NCBI RefSeq assembly: GCF_024220585.1
Contig: NZ_JAMXKF010000002.1
Coordinates: 505,392-569,391 of the forward strand
Direction of reading: 5' to 3'
Source: Dyadobacter diqingensis
GTDB lineage: Bacteria; Bacteroidota; Bacteroidia; Cytophagales; Spirosomataceae
Length of the DNA: 64,000 bases
The position numbers were made by a program, and so were the translations under genes. The notes beneath the pieces are model-generated. The model was not told the origin of the DNA. It ran no database searches and worked only from the letters and a program-made list of their open reading frames with translations. Of the stretch, positions 53,551 through 62,353 are shown in pieces (within the stretch, counting starts at the first letter, position 1; each line of letters begins with the position of its first letter).

Positions 53551-54675
53551 ATGAGGCCATTTCTCATTTTCATTTTGTCCGGTTATATCCTGATTTCCGC
53601 GTTTGCTTTTGAAAAAGAGTATTCAGCAACGGAACTGCGAAATTTGTACAGCAGCGGTAACCCGGCGATATGGCCAAAGCCAAACCTGGACACAACCGTC
53701 AAAAATTTCAGCGATATCGGATTGCTTGAAAAGCCCTTATTTCCCGAAAGCAATCCTTATTTAGCGGAAAAGGTGAAATTAGGCAGGCTTTTATTTTTCG
53801 ATCCGAGGTTATCCGCATCCAAACAAATTGCCTGCTCTTCCTGTCATGACCCGGAATTAGGTTGGGGCGATGGGCGCCACCTTTCTTTTGGTCATAACCG
53901 GCAAAACGGAAAACGAAATGCGATGACGATTTTGAACACCGGCCACTACCAACGGTTATTCTGGGACGGCAGGGCGGCAAGTCTTGAAGAACAGGTTGTG
54001 TTTCCGGTGCAGGATCCTTTGGAAATGGCCCAGAACCTGAAAACCATGGAGAAAAATATCCGTAAAATTAAGGGGTACCGATCCTATTTTATCGAAGCGT
54101 TCGGCTCCGACAAAGTTACGACAGACCGCATTCAAAAAGCCATTGCTACGTTTGAACGGACAATCGTAAGCAAACAAACGAGGTTTGACAGCTTTATCAG
54201 CGGCAACTCAAAATCTCTGACAGACGACGAAGTGATGGGTTTGCACCTGTTTCGCACCAAAGCAAGATGCATTAACTGCCACAACACCCCCCTTTTTTCA
54301 GACAATCAGTTTCATAATGACGGGCAAACTTTGTACGGCTCCAAGATGCAGGATTTCGGTTTGTACAACCAGAGCCGGAAGAAGGAAGATATAGGCAAAT
54401 TTCGCACGCCTTCATTAAGAGAAACCAACAGCACAGGGCCCTGGATGCACCATGGCAATTTCCCGACACTCGTTGATGTTATTGAGTACTACAATCTGGG
54501 CAATCCTTCGCCCATTCAAAAAGTGGTAAAAGTGGACGAGTCCATGCGACCGGTAACTTCACCCATTCTACAAAAACTGTCTTTATCCAAAACAGAACGC
54601 GTGCAGCTGGAAAGTTTTTTACGTGCCATTTCTTCTCCCTCACAAAAAATAAACCCTTTCCCATTGCCTGAATAA
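53551..54675 (+). CDS. Di-haem cytochrome c peroxidase (CcpA/MauG family)
   Basis: A 374-residue exported protein with haem c motifs CSSCH at 95-99 and CINCH at 240-244, a signal or anchor helix (FLIFILSGYILISAFAF), and the family segments LFWDGRAASLEEQV, FERTIVSKQTRFD, FRTPSLRET and GPWMHHGNFPTL. The ATG at 53551 precedes the signal peptide; a GTG at 53500 would add 17 residues. It closes the sigma/FecR/SusCD operon. It is a paralogue of the peroxidase at 23519, which also follows a TonB-dependent receptor. Confidence 0.87.
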   Translation: MRPFLIFILSGYILISAFAFEKEYSATELRNLYSSGNPAIWPKPNLDTTVKNFSDIGLLEKPLFPESNPYLAEKVKLGRLLFFDPRLSASKQIACSSCHDPELGWGDGRHLSFGHNRQNGKRNAMTILNTGHYQRLFWDGRAASLEEQVVFPVQDPLEMAQNLKTMEKNIRKIKGYRSYFIEAFGSDKVTTDRIQKAIATFERTIVSKQTRFDSFISGNSKSLTDDEVMGLHLFRTKARCINCHNTPLFSDNQFHNDGQTLYGSKMQDFGLYNQSRKKEDIGKFRTPSLRETNSTGPWMHHGNFPTLVDVIEYYNLGNPSPIQKVVKVDESMRPVTSPILQKLSLSKTERVQLESFLRAISSPSQKINPFPLPE

Positions 54676-54692
54676 ACGGATTAGCAACAGAA

Positions 54693-55226
54693 TTACAGAT
54701 TATAGTCCCCCAGATACTTTTCCCGGATCATCCTGCAATGATGGACGTTATGACCAACGGCCATCCACCCCAAACTTCTTGCGGTGTAAACGGTTTCGTT
54801 TGGAAAATCTTTAAAATCCAGCATTTCATTTGTCATGTTGCTGAAAAGACTGATCGTTGCGTCGCGTACGGTGAATAGCTCATCGGCAATATCCGCTAGC
54901 GTGCGATTTTGCGCGTTGAAGTCTTTGCGGTAATGATCGCCCTGCGGAACTTCAAGATAAACATTAACCCGCCTCGAATAACAAAAAGCTTTGTAAGCAT
55001 AATAACGCTCGTCGTCCGCCAGATGAATAAAAACCTGTTTGATCGTCCATTTACCTGCTTCATAACTGAAATCTTCCTTTGAAAAAGGAATGGATTTGAT
55101 CAGCTCCATCATCTGCATTTTATTCTCCTGCAAAGCCTCTATCAAATCGTTTCCGCTCGTCAAACCGAAAAAATAAGGATACCAGGAAGGCGCATCGGCC
55201 AGATTCGGACGATCAATTTTTATCAT
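54693..55226 (-). CDS. DinB-family protein
   Basis: A 177-residue four-helix-bundle protein of the DinB/YfiT group: KWTIKQVFIHLADDERYYAYKAF carries the first metal His, and WMAVGHNVHHCRMIREKYL the later His pair. DinB_2 proteins use three His residues to bind a metal and in some species act as bacillithiol or mycothiol S-transferases; in Bacteroidota the role is mostly unknown. It is convergent with the peroxidase gene (17 bp gap) and divergent from a Crp/Fnr gene. Confidence 0.82.
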   Translation of the reverse strand: MIKIDRPNLADAPSWYPYFFGLTSGNDLIEALQENKMQMMELIKSIPFSKEDFSYEAGKWTIKQVFIHLADDERYYAYKAFCYSRRVNVYLEVPQGDHYRKDFNAQNRTLADIADELFTVRDATISLFSNMTNEMLDFKDFPNETVYTARSLGWMAVGHNVHHCRMIREKYLGDYNL

Positions 55227-55335
55227 ATTTTATACTTGTTTTACTGCATGCCTGGTAAGGTAAAGAGCATGGAAGTGTAAGTTTACCGGTTTCAGTTACC
55301 TTTATGCCACGTATTTACGCAAAAGAAAGAATTTA

Positions 55336-55908
55336 ATGAAGGCATTTTTCAAACAGCTGAACATGCTCACCGACGATGAGCTGAATCAACTGGACCCATA
55401 CATGACCAAAAGAACACTTAAAAAGGGCGATTTTCTGATCCGGGAGGGGAAAGTTTGTGACGAAGTCGTGTACATCAGCAGCGGGATACTGCGCTCATTT
55501 TATCTTTCCGACAAAGGCGAAGAAATAACGTATTGCCTTACTTTCGAAGGAAATATGATGACTGCATTTTCATCCCTTATCACTGGAAAACCGACCGAAG
55601 AAGCAATTCAGGCGCTCACGGATGTGGAGCTTTTGGCAATAAAAAAAGCTAACCTCGACGCGCTTTATGAATCTGCTAATGCATGGCTGAAAGTTGGTAA
55701 ATACCTGACCGAATTGCAATATGTGGGACTGGAAAACCGGATTTTCAGCTACCAGAAATATTCCGCCAAAAAGCGCTATGAAGAACTGATGGCCAAACAG
55801 CCCGGGCATGTTTTAAAAATTCCTGTGCAGTACCTTGCTTCATTTCTCAACATCACACCCAGACATTTAAGCCGGTTAAGAAAAGAAATCAGCCAGGAAG
55901 TGTTTTAG
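55336..55908 (+). CDS. Crp/Fnr-family transcriptional regulator
   Basis: A 190-residue regulator with an N-terminal cyclic-nucleotide-binding-like domain (KKGDFLIREGKVCDEVVYISSGILRSFYL, FEGNMMTAFSSLI) and a C-terminal HTH (IPVQYLASFLNITPRHLSRLRKEI). It lacks the Fe-S cysteines of Fnr. Such small Crp relatives are frequent in Bacteroidota and often do not bind cAMP. A short inverted repeat AGGAC-ATTT-GTCCT overlaps its stop, followed by GTTTTTAG, and may be a weak terminator or an operator for the next gene. Confidence 0.85.
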   Translation: MKAFFKQLNMLTDDELNQLDPYMTKRTLKKGDFLIREGKVCDEVVYISSGILRSFYLSDKGEEITYCLTFEGNMMTAFSSLITGKPTEEAIQALTDVELLAIKKANLDALYESANAWLKVGKYLTELQYVGLENRIFSYQKYSAKKRYEELMAKQPGHVLKIPVQYLASFLNITPRHLSRLRKEISQEVF

Positions 55909-55942
55909 GACATTTGTCCTGTTTTTAGATAAAACACGCGGT

Positions 55943-55950
55943 TACTTTTG
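55943..55950 (+). promoter_or_regulatory. Putative -7 promoter element
   Basis: TACTTTTG fits TAnnTTTG and lies 72 bp before the quinone reductase ATG. A -33 partner was not clear. Confidence 0.3.
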
Positions 55951-56021
55951 CAGCATACCCCGAACAACTGCTGCTTGCAGGTTTCAGGGGTAAACGCTAA
56001 AAACACAACCGACATTCCGGC

Positions 56022-56600
56022 ATGAAAAAAATACTGGTCATTAACGGCCATCCCAATCCCGAAAGCTTAAATCATGCGCTCGCATCGGCATACATACGTG
56101 GTGCTGAAATATCCGGTGCGCACATTGAATATCTCATCATTTCGGAGCTGAATTTCAATCCTAACCTGCGTTATGGTTATCAGCAGCGCACAGAACTGGA
56201 ACCGGATTTGCTTGCTGCCTGGGAAAAAATACAATGGGCAGATCATTTGGTATGGGTCCACCCCGTCTGGTGGGGCGGGCTTCCAGCACTGATGAAGGGC
56301 TTTATCGACCGCCTGTTTTTACCGGGCATGGCTTTCAGATACCGGGAAAATTCAGTTTGGTGGGATAAGCTGTTAAAAGGAAAAACGGCTCACATCATCA
56401 CTACGATGGATCAGCCCGGCTGGTACTATTTCCTTTTTTTCGGTCAGCCCAGTATTAACCAGTTAAAGAAATCGACGCTTGAATTCTGTGGCGTGAGTCC
56501 GGTGAAGGTGACGCGCCTGGGAATTATTAAGACCGCTTCTGCCGAAACGATTCAAAAATGGATTCATAAGGCCGAAATTTTAGGAAAAAAGCTAACTTAA
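56022..56600 (+). CDS. Flavodoxin-like NAD(P)H:quinone oxidoreductase
   Basis: A 192-residue FMN/FAD flavoprotein of the NQO1/MdaB/YwrO type. LVINGHPNPESLNHALASAY is the flavin phosphate loop and WVHPVWWGGLPALMKGFIDRLFLPG the conserved isoalloxazine and dimer motif. It reduces quinones or electrophiles in the cytoplasm by two-electron transfer. Flanked by two Crp/Fnr regulators, it is the obvious candidate target of one of them. Confidence 0.87.
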   Translation: MKKILVINGHPNPESLNHALASAYIRGAEISGAHIEYLIISELNFNPNLRYGYQQRTELEPDLLAAWEKIQWADHLVWVHPVWWGGLPALMKGFIDRLFLPGMAFRYRENSVWWDKLLKGKTAHIITTMDQPGWYYFLFFGQPSINQLKKSTLEFCGVSPVKVTRLGIIKTASAETIQKWIHKAEILGKKLT

Positions 56601-56633
56601 AGCCGGAAAGTCGTACCTCTAAAAAAGTTTTGA

Positions 56634-57215
56634 GTGGAGAATTTAAAGAAACATATCGCCGCATCCTTTCTGCTCAACGAGCAGGAAACCGCTATTTTCC
56701 TTAATTCCTTCACCAAAACACAATTCCGGAAGCATGCTATTTTTAGTCCGGAAGGCAGGATTTGCGATCATGTCGGTCTCATTGAAAAAGGTTTGATGAA
56801 ATGTGTTTACAACAAAAACGGCGAAGAAGTAATATTTGAATTCGCATGTGAAAATAATTTCATTTCAGATTATTACAGCTTCGTGACCGACACGCCATCT
56901 GAAAAGGAAATTCGATGCCTGGAAGATTGCGTAGTGTACGTGATCTCAAAAACCGAGCTGAACAAACTCGGAAAGCAATTTGCATTCATCGAACGTATGA
57001 GCAGGCAAATGAATGAGTTTTTGTTTTTAAAAATGCACAACCGCCTGAAATCTGCACTTCTTGATTCTCCTTCCGAACGCTATCGAAAACTAGTTTCTGA
57101 GCGGCAGGATCTGGCTCAGCGGATTCCTCAATACATGCTTGCTTCCTACCTTAACGTTAAACCTGAAACGATCAGCCGGATCAGAAAAAAGATCTCAACT
57201 TCTCACATTTCTTGA
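56634..57215 (+). CDS. Crp/Fnr-family transcriptional regulator
   Basis: A 193-residue regulator, paralogous to the gene at 55336: cNMP-like domain (FSPEGRICDHVGLIEKGLMKCVY, FACENNFISDYYSF) and HTH (IPQYMLASYLNVKPETISRIRKKI). The start is a GTG at 56634, 33 bp after the reductase stop; no ATG gives a complete domain. It is probably in the reductase transcript and may autoregulate it. Confidence 0.82.
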   Translation: MENLKKHIAASFLLNEQETAIFLNSFTKTQFRKHAIFSPEGRICDHVGLIEKGLMKCVYNKNGEEVIFEFACENNFISDYYSFVTDTPSEKEIRCLEDCVVYVISKTELNKLGKQFAFIERMSRQMNEFLFLKMHNRLKSALLDSPSERYRKLVSERQDLAQRIPQYMLASYLNVKPETISRIRKKISTSHIS

Positions 57216-57298
57216 TCCGGATCAACGAAATCAATCGATTGGCTCACCTAGCTTTGTACCGCAATATACTTCAAGTACCACCGGGAACTGTCGATCCA

Positions 57299-57817
57299 AT
57301 GGAGCAAATCAAAATCTTAACGAAACAGACTCAGGATGCCTACAACTGGGCGAATAAAATTATCCGTTCGATCCCGGTCAGTAAATGGGAGCACATCCCG
57401 GAAGTAGTGGAAACGAATGTAACCTGGCAAATCGGACACCTAACTGTCAGTTTTTATTTCCACTCCATCATGGTTATCAAAGGTCACCAAACACCGATCC
57501 TTAAAAAGATTCCGTTGAAAACTTACGATGCATTGTTCACGAATGCGCTGCCTGTTTATTCAATTGAAAAAACAGAACCGGAAAAACTCTTTGAGGATTT
57601 TATTTACATGCAGCAGGAATCCATAGCGATGATCAAATCGCTATCGGATGCAGAGCTGGAAATGCCTTTGGAAGTTACGGACGTACCTCACCCCATCGCC
57701 CGAAACAAATTCGAAGCACTGGATTGGAATATCAAACATACTATGTGGCACTGCGGACAACTGGGCATTCTGAAACGGGTTATCGACAGCAGGTTTGATT
57801 TTGGGTTGAAAAGGTAA
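57299..57817 (+). CDS. DinB-family protein
   Basis: A 172-residue DinB-like four-helix protein: IPEVVETNVTWQIGHLTVSFYFH carries one metal His, and LDWNIKHTMWHCGQLGILKR the C-terminal His pair. The frame is open from 57212, but the ATG at 57299 (MEQIKILTKQTQDAYNWA) begins at the first helix. It follows the second Crp/Fnr gene by about 80 bp. Second DinB family member within 3 kb. Function unknown. Confidence 0.8.
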   Translation: MEQIKILTKQTQDAYNWANKIIRSIPVSKWEHIPEVVETNVTWQIGHLTVSFYFHSIMVIKGHQTPILKKIPLKTYDALFTNALPVYSIEKTEPEKLFEDFIYMQQESIAMIKSLSDAELEMPLEVTDVPHPIARNKFEALDWNIKHTMWHCGQLGILKRVIDSRFDFGLKR

Positions 57818-57827
57818 GCAAACCGCG

Positions 57828-59006
57828 TTACTTCTTTACATGATTCTCAAACAGAAATACCCCGTTTTTGTTCGCTACCACGATATCCGGTTTTTTATCG
57901 CCATTCATATCCTGTACCGTGATATTGAGCCCAGAGCCCGAATCGTTGTCAATAATATGTTCTTTGAATAAAGGTTCTTTTCCGCCGCTGAATTCTATCC
58001 ATAAAATTATTGCCGGATCGCTGTCGCCGGGATCGTGACCATGGTGCGCGAGAAATCGCTTCCCCGTTATGTAATCTTTTCGTCCGTCACCATTCAAATC
58101 CGCCATGATCGACGAATGTGTTTGTGCCGTGGTTTTGCTGATCAGATGTGTCGCAAAATACAGACGCCCTTTGCTATCGGTGATCTGCTCATGCCACCAG
58201 ATTCCCATTTGGTGTGCAGAGGCACTCACCACATCATTTTTCCCGTCGCCGTTGACATCCAGAATTTGCATATGAGAGCAAGCCTCGCCTAAGCTGGTAT
58301 TATGAAATATCCAGTTGCCTGCTTTCGCATCCCGGGTCCCTTCAAACCATCCGTCATGTACGGTAACGTCGTTGATTCCGTCATTATTAATGTCTCCGTA
58401 GCCGATCCCGTGTGAAAACGGTTCGGTTCCCGGCACATTTTCTTTGCTGATTGGGAAACGTTTCCACTCCGTTTCTCCGGGTTTGGTTGGTGCCTGTAAC
58501 CATACAATCTGTTTTGTCGCTTTGTCACCACAAAGAATTTCGAGCCTTCCATCGCCATCGATATCAACGAAATTCGGAGATTCATTCGTAATTCCCACCG
58601 ATTCCACAATCATATGTTTTTTCCATTCCCCAGGTTTATTCTGCGGATTTTCGAACCAGAAACCAGGTTTGCCTGGAAAATCAACAATCACCACGTCATC
58701 CCATCCATCCAGATTCACATCCATCCCCATGTTCAAAAAAGAATTACTGTATTCTTTCAACGGATCAAACACACGGGAAGGCGCAATTTCGTGTTTTGCC
58801 CAGTTTGGCGCTTCAAACCAATAATAACCGGCTATGATATCTATTTTGCCATCCTTATTAACATCCGCAACCGCCGCACCTTCCGAGATAAAATCGCCGG
58901 TCAGTTTGGTTTTCCTGAAATCTTTGGACGTCGGCTGAGCGTGCGAAAGACTCATCCAAAGTGGAAAACACAAGATGATACTAAGCCAAAATCGGGGTTT
59001 AGACAT
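57828..59006 (-). CDS. Exported FG-GAP/VCBS repeat protein
   Basis: A 392-residue exported protein (signal peptide to about LSHAQ) built of FG-GAP/VCBS blades with calcium-type loops: DVNKDGKIDIIAGYYWFE, DVNLDGWDDVVIVDFPG, DIDGDGRLEILCGD, DINNDGINDVTVHDG, DVNGDGKNDVVSASA, DLNGDGRKDYITG and DMNGDKKPDIVVAN. This predicts a seven-bladed propeller. Such proteins are common near carbohydrate enzymes in Bacteroidota and may bind ligands or cell surfaces. No catalytic motif. Confidence 0.85.
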   Translation of the reverse strand: MSKPRFWLSIILCFPLWMSLSHAQPTSKDFRKTKLTGDFISEGAAVADVNKDGKIDIIAGYYWFEAPNWAKHEIAPSRVFDPLKEYSNSFLNMGMDVNLDGWDDVVIVDFPGKPGFWFENPQNKPGEWKKHMIVESVGITNESPNFVDIDGDGRLEILCGDKATKQIVWLQAPTKPGETEWKRFPISKENVPGTEPFSHGIGYGDINNDGINDVTVHDGWFEGTRDAKAGNWIFHNTSLGEACSHMQILDVNGDGKNDVVSASAHQMGIWWHEQITDSKGRLYFATHLISKTTAQTHSSIMADLNGDGRKDYITGKRFLAHHGHDPGDSDPAIILWIEFSGGKEPLFKEHIIDNDSGSGLNITVQDMNGDKKPDIVVANKNGVFLFENHVKK

Positions 59007-59370
59007 GCGGTTGTCAGTTATATTGAGATGATCGGATTGTCATTACTGATAGAAGGCCGGCAGTTACTTAAACTAATGATTTATGGATTTAAAAATTTCT
59101 CCAAAAGTAGTTAGGCCCGGTTGGCGTAACCACTTGCTATGCACGTCAGATCGTTGAACGCAATCGGGAGTTCATTAAAGTTTGTTTGACGTAGGTCGGA
59201 GTTCGTTGGATCGGAGTTCGTTGGGCGTAGTTTATTGTTGGACGTAGTCTCGAGACTACGTCCAACAATAGTCACCAGACACGTTTACCTATCTTTTCCC
59301 CCGGCTAATCTGCGCTGGGTAATTAGAATCAATTGGTTTTTGTGGGTAGGAAGGTCTAAAACCCGCTGGA
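59007..59370. other. Intergenic region with palindrome and direct repeats
   Basis: 364 bp between the FG-GAP gene and the NarL-type regulator, both on minus. It contains direct repeats TCGGAGTTCGTTGG (59196-59209, 59211-59224) and the palindrome at 59233-59270. No gene is supported. Confidence 0.6.
59233..59270. repeat. Perfect 38-bp palindrome (REP-like)
   Basis: TATTGTTGGACGTAGTCTC is followed directly by its exact reverse complement, with no loop. It can form a cruciform or a strong RNA hairpin and could terminate the regulator transcript. Directly preceding GTTCGTTGG-type repeats suggest a dispersed repeat element. Confidence 0.75.
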
Positions 59371-60000
59371 TCATTTACCCTGAGATACTTTGTACAAAGC
59401 CTCGGTAGCACTGTTTACATGCAGTTTCCTGTAAATACTCTTAATATGAACGCGAACCGTTTCGACTGAAATCGTCAATGCAGAGCCGATCATTTTATAG
59501 CTGTAACCTTTTACAAGAAATTCCAGAATCTCATTTTCCCGTTTACTGAGAAGTTCAAGATTAGGGTCTTTTTTGGTCTCGAATTTGGGGATAAACCCGA
59601 GCACTTTACGGGCAATGGAGCCCGACATCGGAGCGCCGCCAGTTAATACATCACGTACAGATGCCTGCAACGATTCAAGATTTTTCTTTAAGATATACCC
59701 GTTTGCACCTGCACAAATCGCATTGAAAACATTGTCATCATCCTCAAAAACAGTGAACATCAAAACGGGAACATCTTTATTAACAGAACGAAGCTCCTTT
59801 ACTGCATGTACACCATTGCTGTGTGGCATTTCTATGTCCATTATGACGAGGTCCGGCTTATAGCGAAGAACATCCTTTTTAACGAAACTGGCATCTGTAA
59901 TGGCAGCCACTACCTCGCACGATTTGTCCCATTCAAGAAGTATCACCACGCTGTCGCGCAAGCTTTCGTTATCTTCGTAAATGAGGATCTTTGGAATCAT
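59371..60000 (-). CDS. NarL/FixJ-family response regulator
   Basis: A 209-residue regulator: receiver (about 1-125; ILIYEDNESLRDS, phospho-Asp in DLVIMDIEMPHSNG, Lys in GYILKKN) and a LuxR-type HTH (about 145-205; LSKRENEILEFLVKGYSYKMIGSALTISVETVRVHIKSIYRKL). It follows the histidine kinase on the same strand by 43 bp, so the pair is an operon. Targets are not known. Confidence 0.9.
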   Translation of the reverse strand: MIPKILIYEDNESLRDSVVILLEWDKSCEVVAAITDASFVKKDVLRYKPDLVIMDIEMPHSNGVHAVKELRSVNKDVPVLMFTVFEDDDNVFNAICAGANGYILKKNLESLQASVRDVLTGGAPMSGSIARKVLGFIPKFETKKDPNLELLSKRENEILEFLVKGYSYKMIGSALTISVETVRVHIKSIYRKLHVNSATEALYKVSQGK

Positions 60001-60043
60001 GTGTCAAATTTAACAAAGTTCATATACCAAAAACATACCATAT

Positions 60044-62230
60044 TCAGGTTATTGGAATCAGTAAATGAACCATAGTTCCTGAGTTATCTGGTATAACAGA
60101 AAGGGCTCCTCCCAGCTGCCTGGCACGTTCCATCATACTTTTTGTCCCGGTACCGGTCCCATCTCCTTTCCAGTTTCCATTGTCTTTGATTTTCAATTCC
60201 AGTGACTCCTTATTTCTGCCGAAGGACACCGCGACCTGAGTCGCCTGCGCATGTTTAGCGATGTTACTGATCGCCTCTTTGCATATCAACAGTAATTCCT
60301 TTCTTGTTTGGATTGGCAGTTCTTTGTCAATAAGTTCATCACCCAGTGAAATCTGGATTTCAATATCGAGCGCTTCCAGCGTTTGCGAAGCATACTCTCT
60401 TATTCTGGCTACCAGACTTTCGATCATTTCGTTCTCTGACCGAATTGCCCATACGATATCACTCATTTTTTCCTGCACAGTTTTACTTTGCCCGGCGATC
60501 TTTCCAAGCATTTCCCTCGCTTGTTGAGGATTGGAGGAAAGTGCTTTTTGAGATACATTGCTCAAAATATTGATGCTGGTAAGCGTGCTGCCAATCTCGT
60601 CATGCAGGTTCTTACTGATGTTGTTCCGAATAGCCAGGAGGTCGGCCTGTTGTTGGATCTTCTTCCGCAGTTTGAACCGGTTAAGCCACGTAAATCCCGT
60701 TAACAACCCCAGAGCCAGAATTGCGAGCAACAGGTTTCGTATCATTCTTTCATTATCCAGCTGGCTGTCGACCAGCTCGGTTTCCTTTTCCGACAATGCC
60801 AGTTGTTGTTCTTTGTTTTTGGTAATTAAGCTCTGTTTTTCAAGGGCTTCATCATTTAATTTTTTCTCGACCGACAGCAACTCTATTTCGGCTTGTTTCC
60901 GTTTAGCTTCCAAAAAGTTTCCCGCAATTACGGCCTCTTGTTTCTCAATTTGCAGTTGTTTTAATTTTTGGAGTGTATTCAGCCGTATTATTTCTCCATC
61001 CTTCTTCTCCGTTTCGTACAACGTGCGGATCTCAGTGATTTTCACCAGATTACTTTTCTCTGAAATACTGTCACGGTAAGCGATGTACTGTTTGTAGTTG
61101 AAATGGGCCTGTTTAAAATTCTTTCGTCCCGAATGGAACATACTTATCTTTTCATAAGCATTGGCAATGTTTTCCTTGTTGTCCATGGCAATTGCGAGAT
61201 GCAATCCCTTCTCATAATAAGCGATGGATTTCGCAGAGTCGTTGGCAGCATTAGCCAAATTTCCCGCCGAAACGTACAGTCTGGAAAGCATTTGCTTGTC
61301 ATCAATCTCTTCAAAGAGCGCTATGCCTTTTGTTTGCCAGGTCAGTGCCTCCGGATAATTTTTAGTTTTAGAATAATAAGCAGACAGGGCGGAAGACGCA
61401 GAGGCAATCAATTTAGTATTCTTTAACTGTTCAGCATATTTTAAAGCCTGCTGCAAATGGCTTAGTGATAGCGGATAAGCTCCTTTGATAATATAAAGTT
61501 GCCCGATGTTGATATTTGTAATGGTCAGTCCCTTTTTATCATTCAGTTTTCTTCTGATTTCAATACTTTGCAGTTGATAATGAATCGCATCGTCGACCTT
61601 TCCCAAAAGATAAAATAAAGAGGCGATATTGCTGTACGTCTCGCCCATACCCTGTTGCGCGCCATTCTTTTCATAAAGGGTTAAGGCTTTCAAAAAGCTT
61701 TCCAATGCCTTACCTTTCTCCCCTTTGGCGAGATACATGGAACCGAAATTACTATAAACCTCAGCTGTTTTTTTGGACGCTGCCCGTTCCAGACCAAGGG
61801 CAAGTGCCATGCCAAAATAATGTTCGGCGTCTTTGTTTTTCCCTTTTTCCATGTACTGGATCCCCTGTCTGTTATAGATATTGATCAGCAGAATGGTATC
61901 TTTGAGGTGCTTCACGATGGGCAGGGAAAGCGAGTCAAACCGGTTCATTTCACCTGTTTTACCAATAAACTGATTTAACTCTGCCAGTTTATCATAGCAA
62001 ATTGCGACATAATGCCGGGCATCAGAATTAATGGAAAGTTGTAACGCCTGGCTCAGTTTAGTAGATGCCGAGTCGTATTCCGAACGTTTTATCAAAGGTT
62101 CAGAAGATGAAATCAAGTCTTGAATATTCGGTGGCGCAACTGCTCTGGTGCTCTGAGCAAAAGCCTGGATAGTGCCTGCATAAGAAAGCAACTGAAGCAG
62201 GCTGATTACGAAAGTCTTGAAATTCATCAT
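60044..62230 (-). CDS. TPR sensor histidine kinase (HisKA_3)
   Basis: A 728-residue kinase: signal peptide (to about AFAQ), TPR repeats (about 45-400; AEVYSNFGSMYLAKGEKGKALESFLKAL, MGETYSNIASLFYLLGKVDDAI), a long coiled coil, a TM helix (LLLAILALGLLTGFTWL), HisKA_3 with the phospho-His in NLHDEIGSTLTSI (near 540), and HATPase. The nucleotide lid is odd: DNGNWKGDGTGTGTKSMMERA instead of the usual GxGLxxM pattern. The two possible starts (62230 and 62227) differ by one Met. It pairs with the NarL-type regulator. Confidence 0.88.
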   Translation of the reverse strand: MMNFKTFVISLLQLLSYAGTIQAFAQSTRAVAPPNIQDLISSSEPLIKRSEYDSASTKLSQALQLSINSDARHYVAICYDKLAELNQFIGKTGEMNRFDSLSLPIVKHLKDTILLINIYNRQGIQYMEKGKNKDAEHYFGMALALGLERAASKKTAEVYSNFGSMYLAKGEKGKALESFLKALTLYEKNGAQQGMGETYSNIASLFYLLGKVDDAIHYQLQSIEIRRKLNDKKGLTITNINIGQLYIIKGAYPLSLSHLQQALKYAEQLKNTKLIASASSALSAYYSKTKNYPEALTWQTKGIALFEEIDDKQMLSRLYVSAGNLANAANDSAKSIAYYEKGLHLAIAMDNKENIANAYEKISMFHSGRKNFKQAHFNYKQYIAYRDSISEKSNLVKITEIRTLYETEKKDGEIIRLNTLQKLKQLQIEKQEAVIAGNFLEAKRKQAEIELLSVEKKLNDEALEKQSLITKNKEQQLALSEKETELVDSQLDNERMIRNLLLAILALGLLTGFTWLNRFKLRKKIQQQADLLAIRNNISKNLHDEIGSTLTSINILSNVSQKALSSNPQQAREMLGKIAGQSKTVQEKMSDIVWAIRSENEMIESLVARIREYASQTLEALDIEIQISLGDELIDKELPIQTRKELLLICKEAISNIAKHAQATQVAVSFGRNKESLELKIKDNGNWKGDGTGTGTKSMMERARQLGGALSVIPDNSGTMVHLLIPIT

Positions 62231-62353
62231 TTAAGAGAGTCGTGTATTGGATAAGTCACGGTTTACTGACCTACCTCCTCCTCAAAAGTAACATATTGGA
62301 ATCCTGGGCTAGCTCCATTAAATAAGTTTTTTCATATTTTTCAGTTCTACATT

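Noticed and set aside
46397..54675. Naming the sigma/FecR locus as iron citrate (fec) uptake
   Set aside because: FecR and ECF sigma factors control many SusCD loci in Bacteroidota; nothing here shows iron or citrate as ligand.
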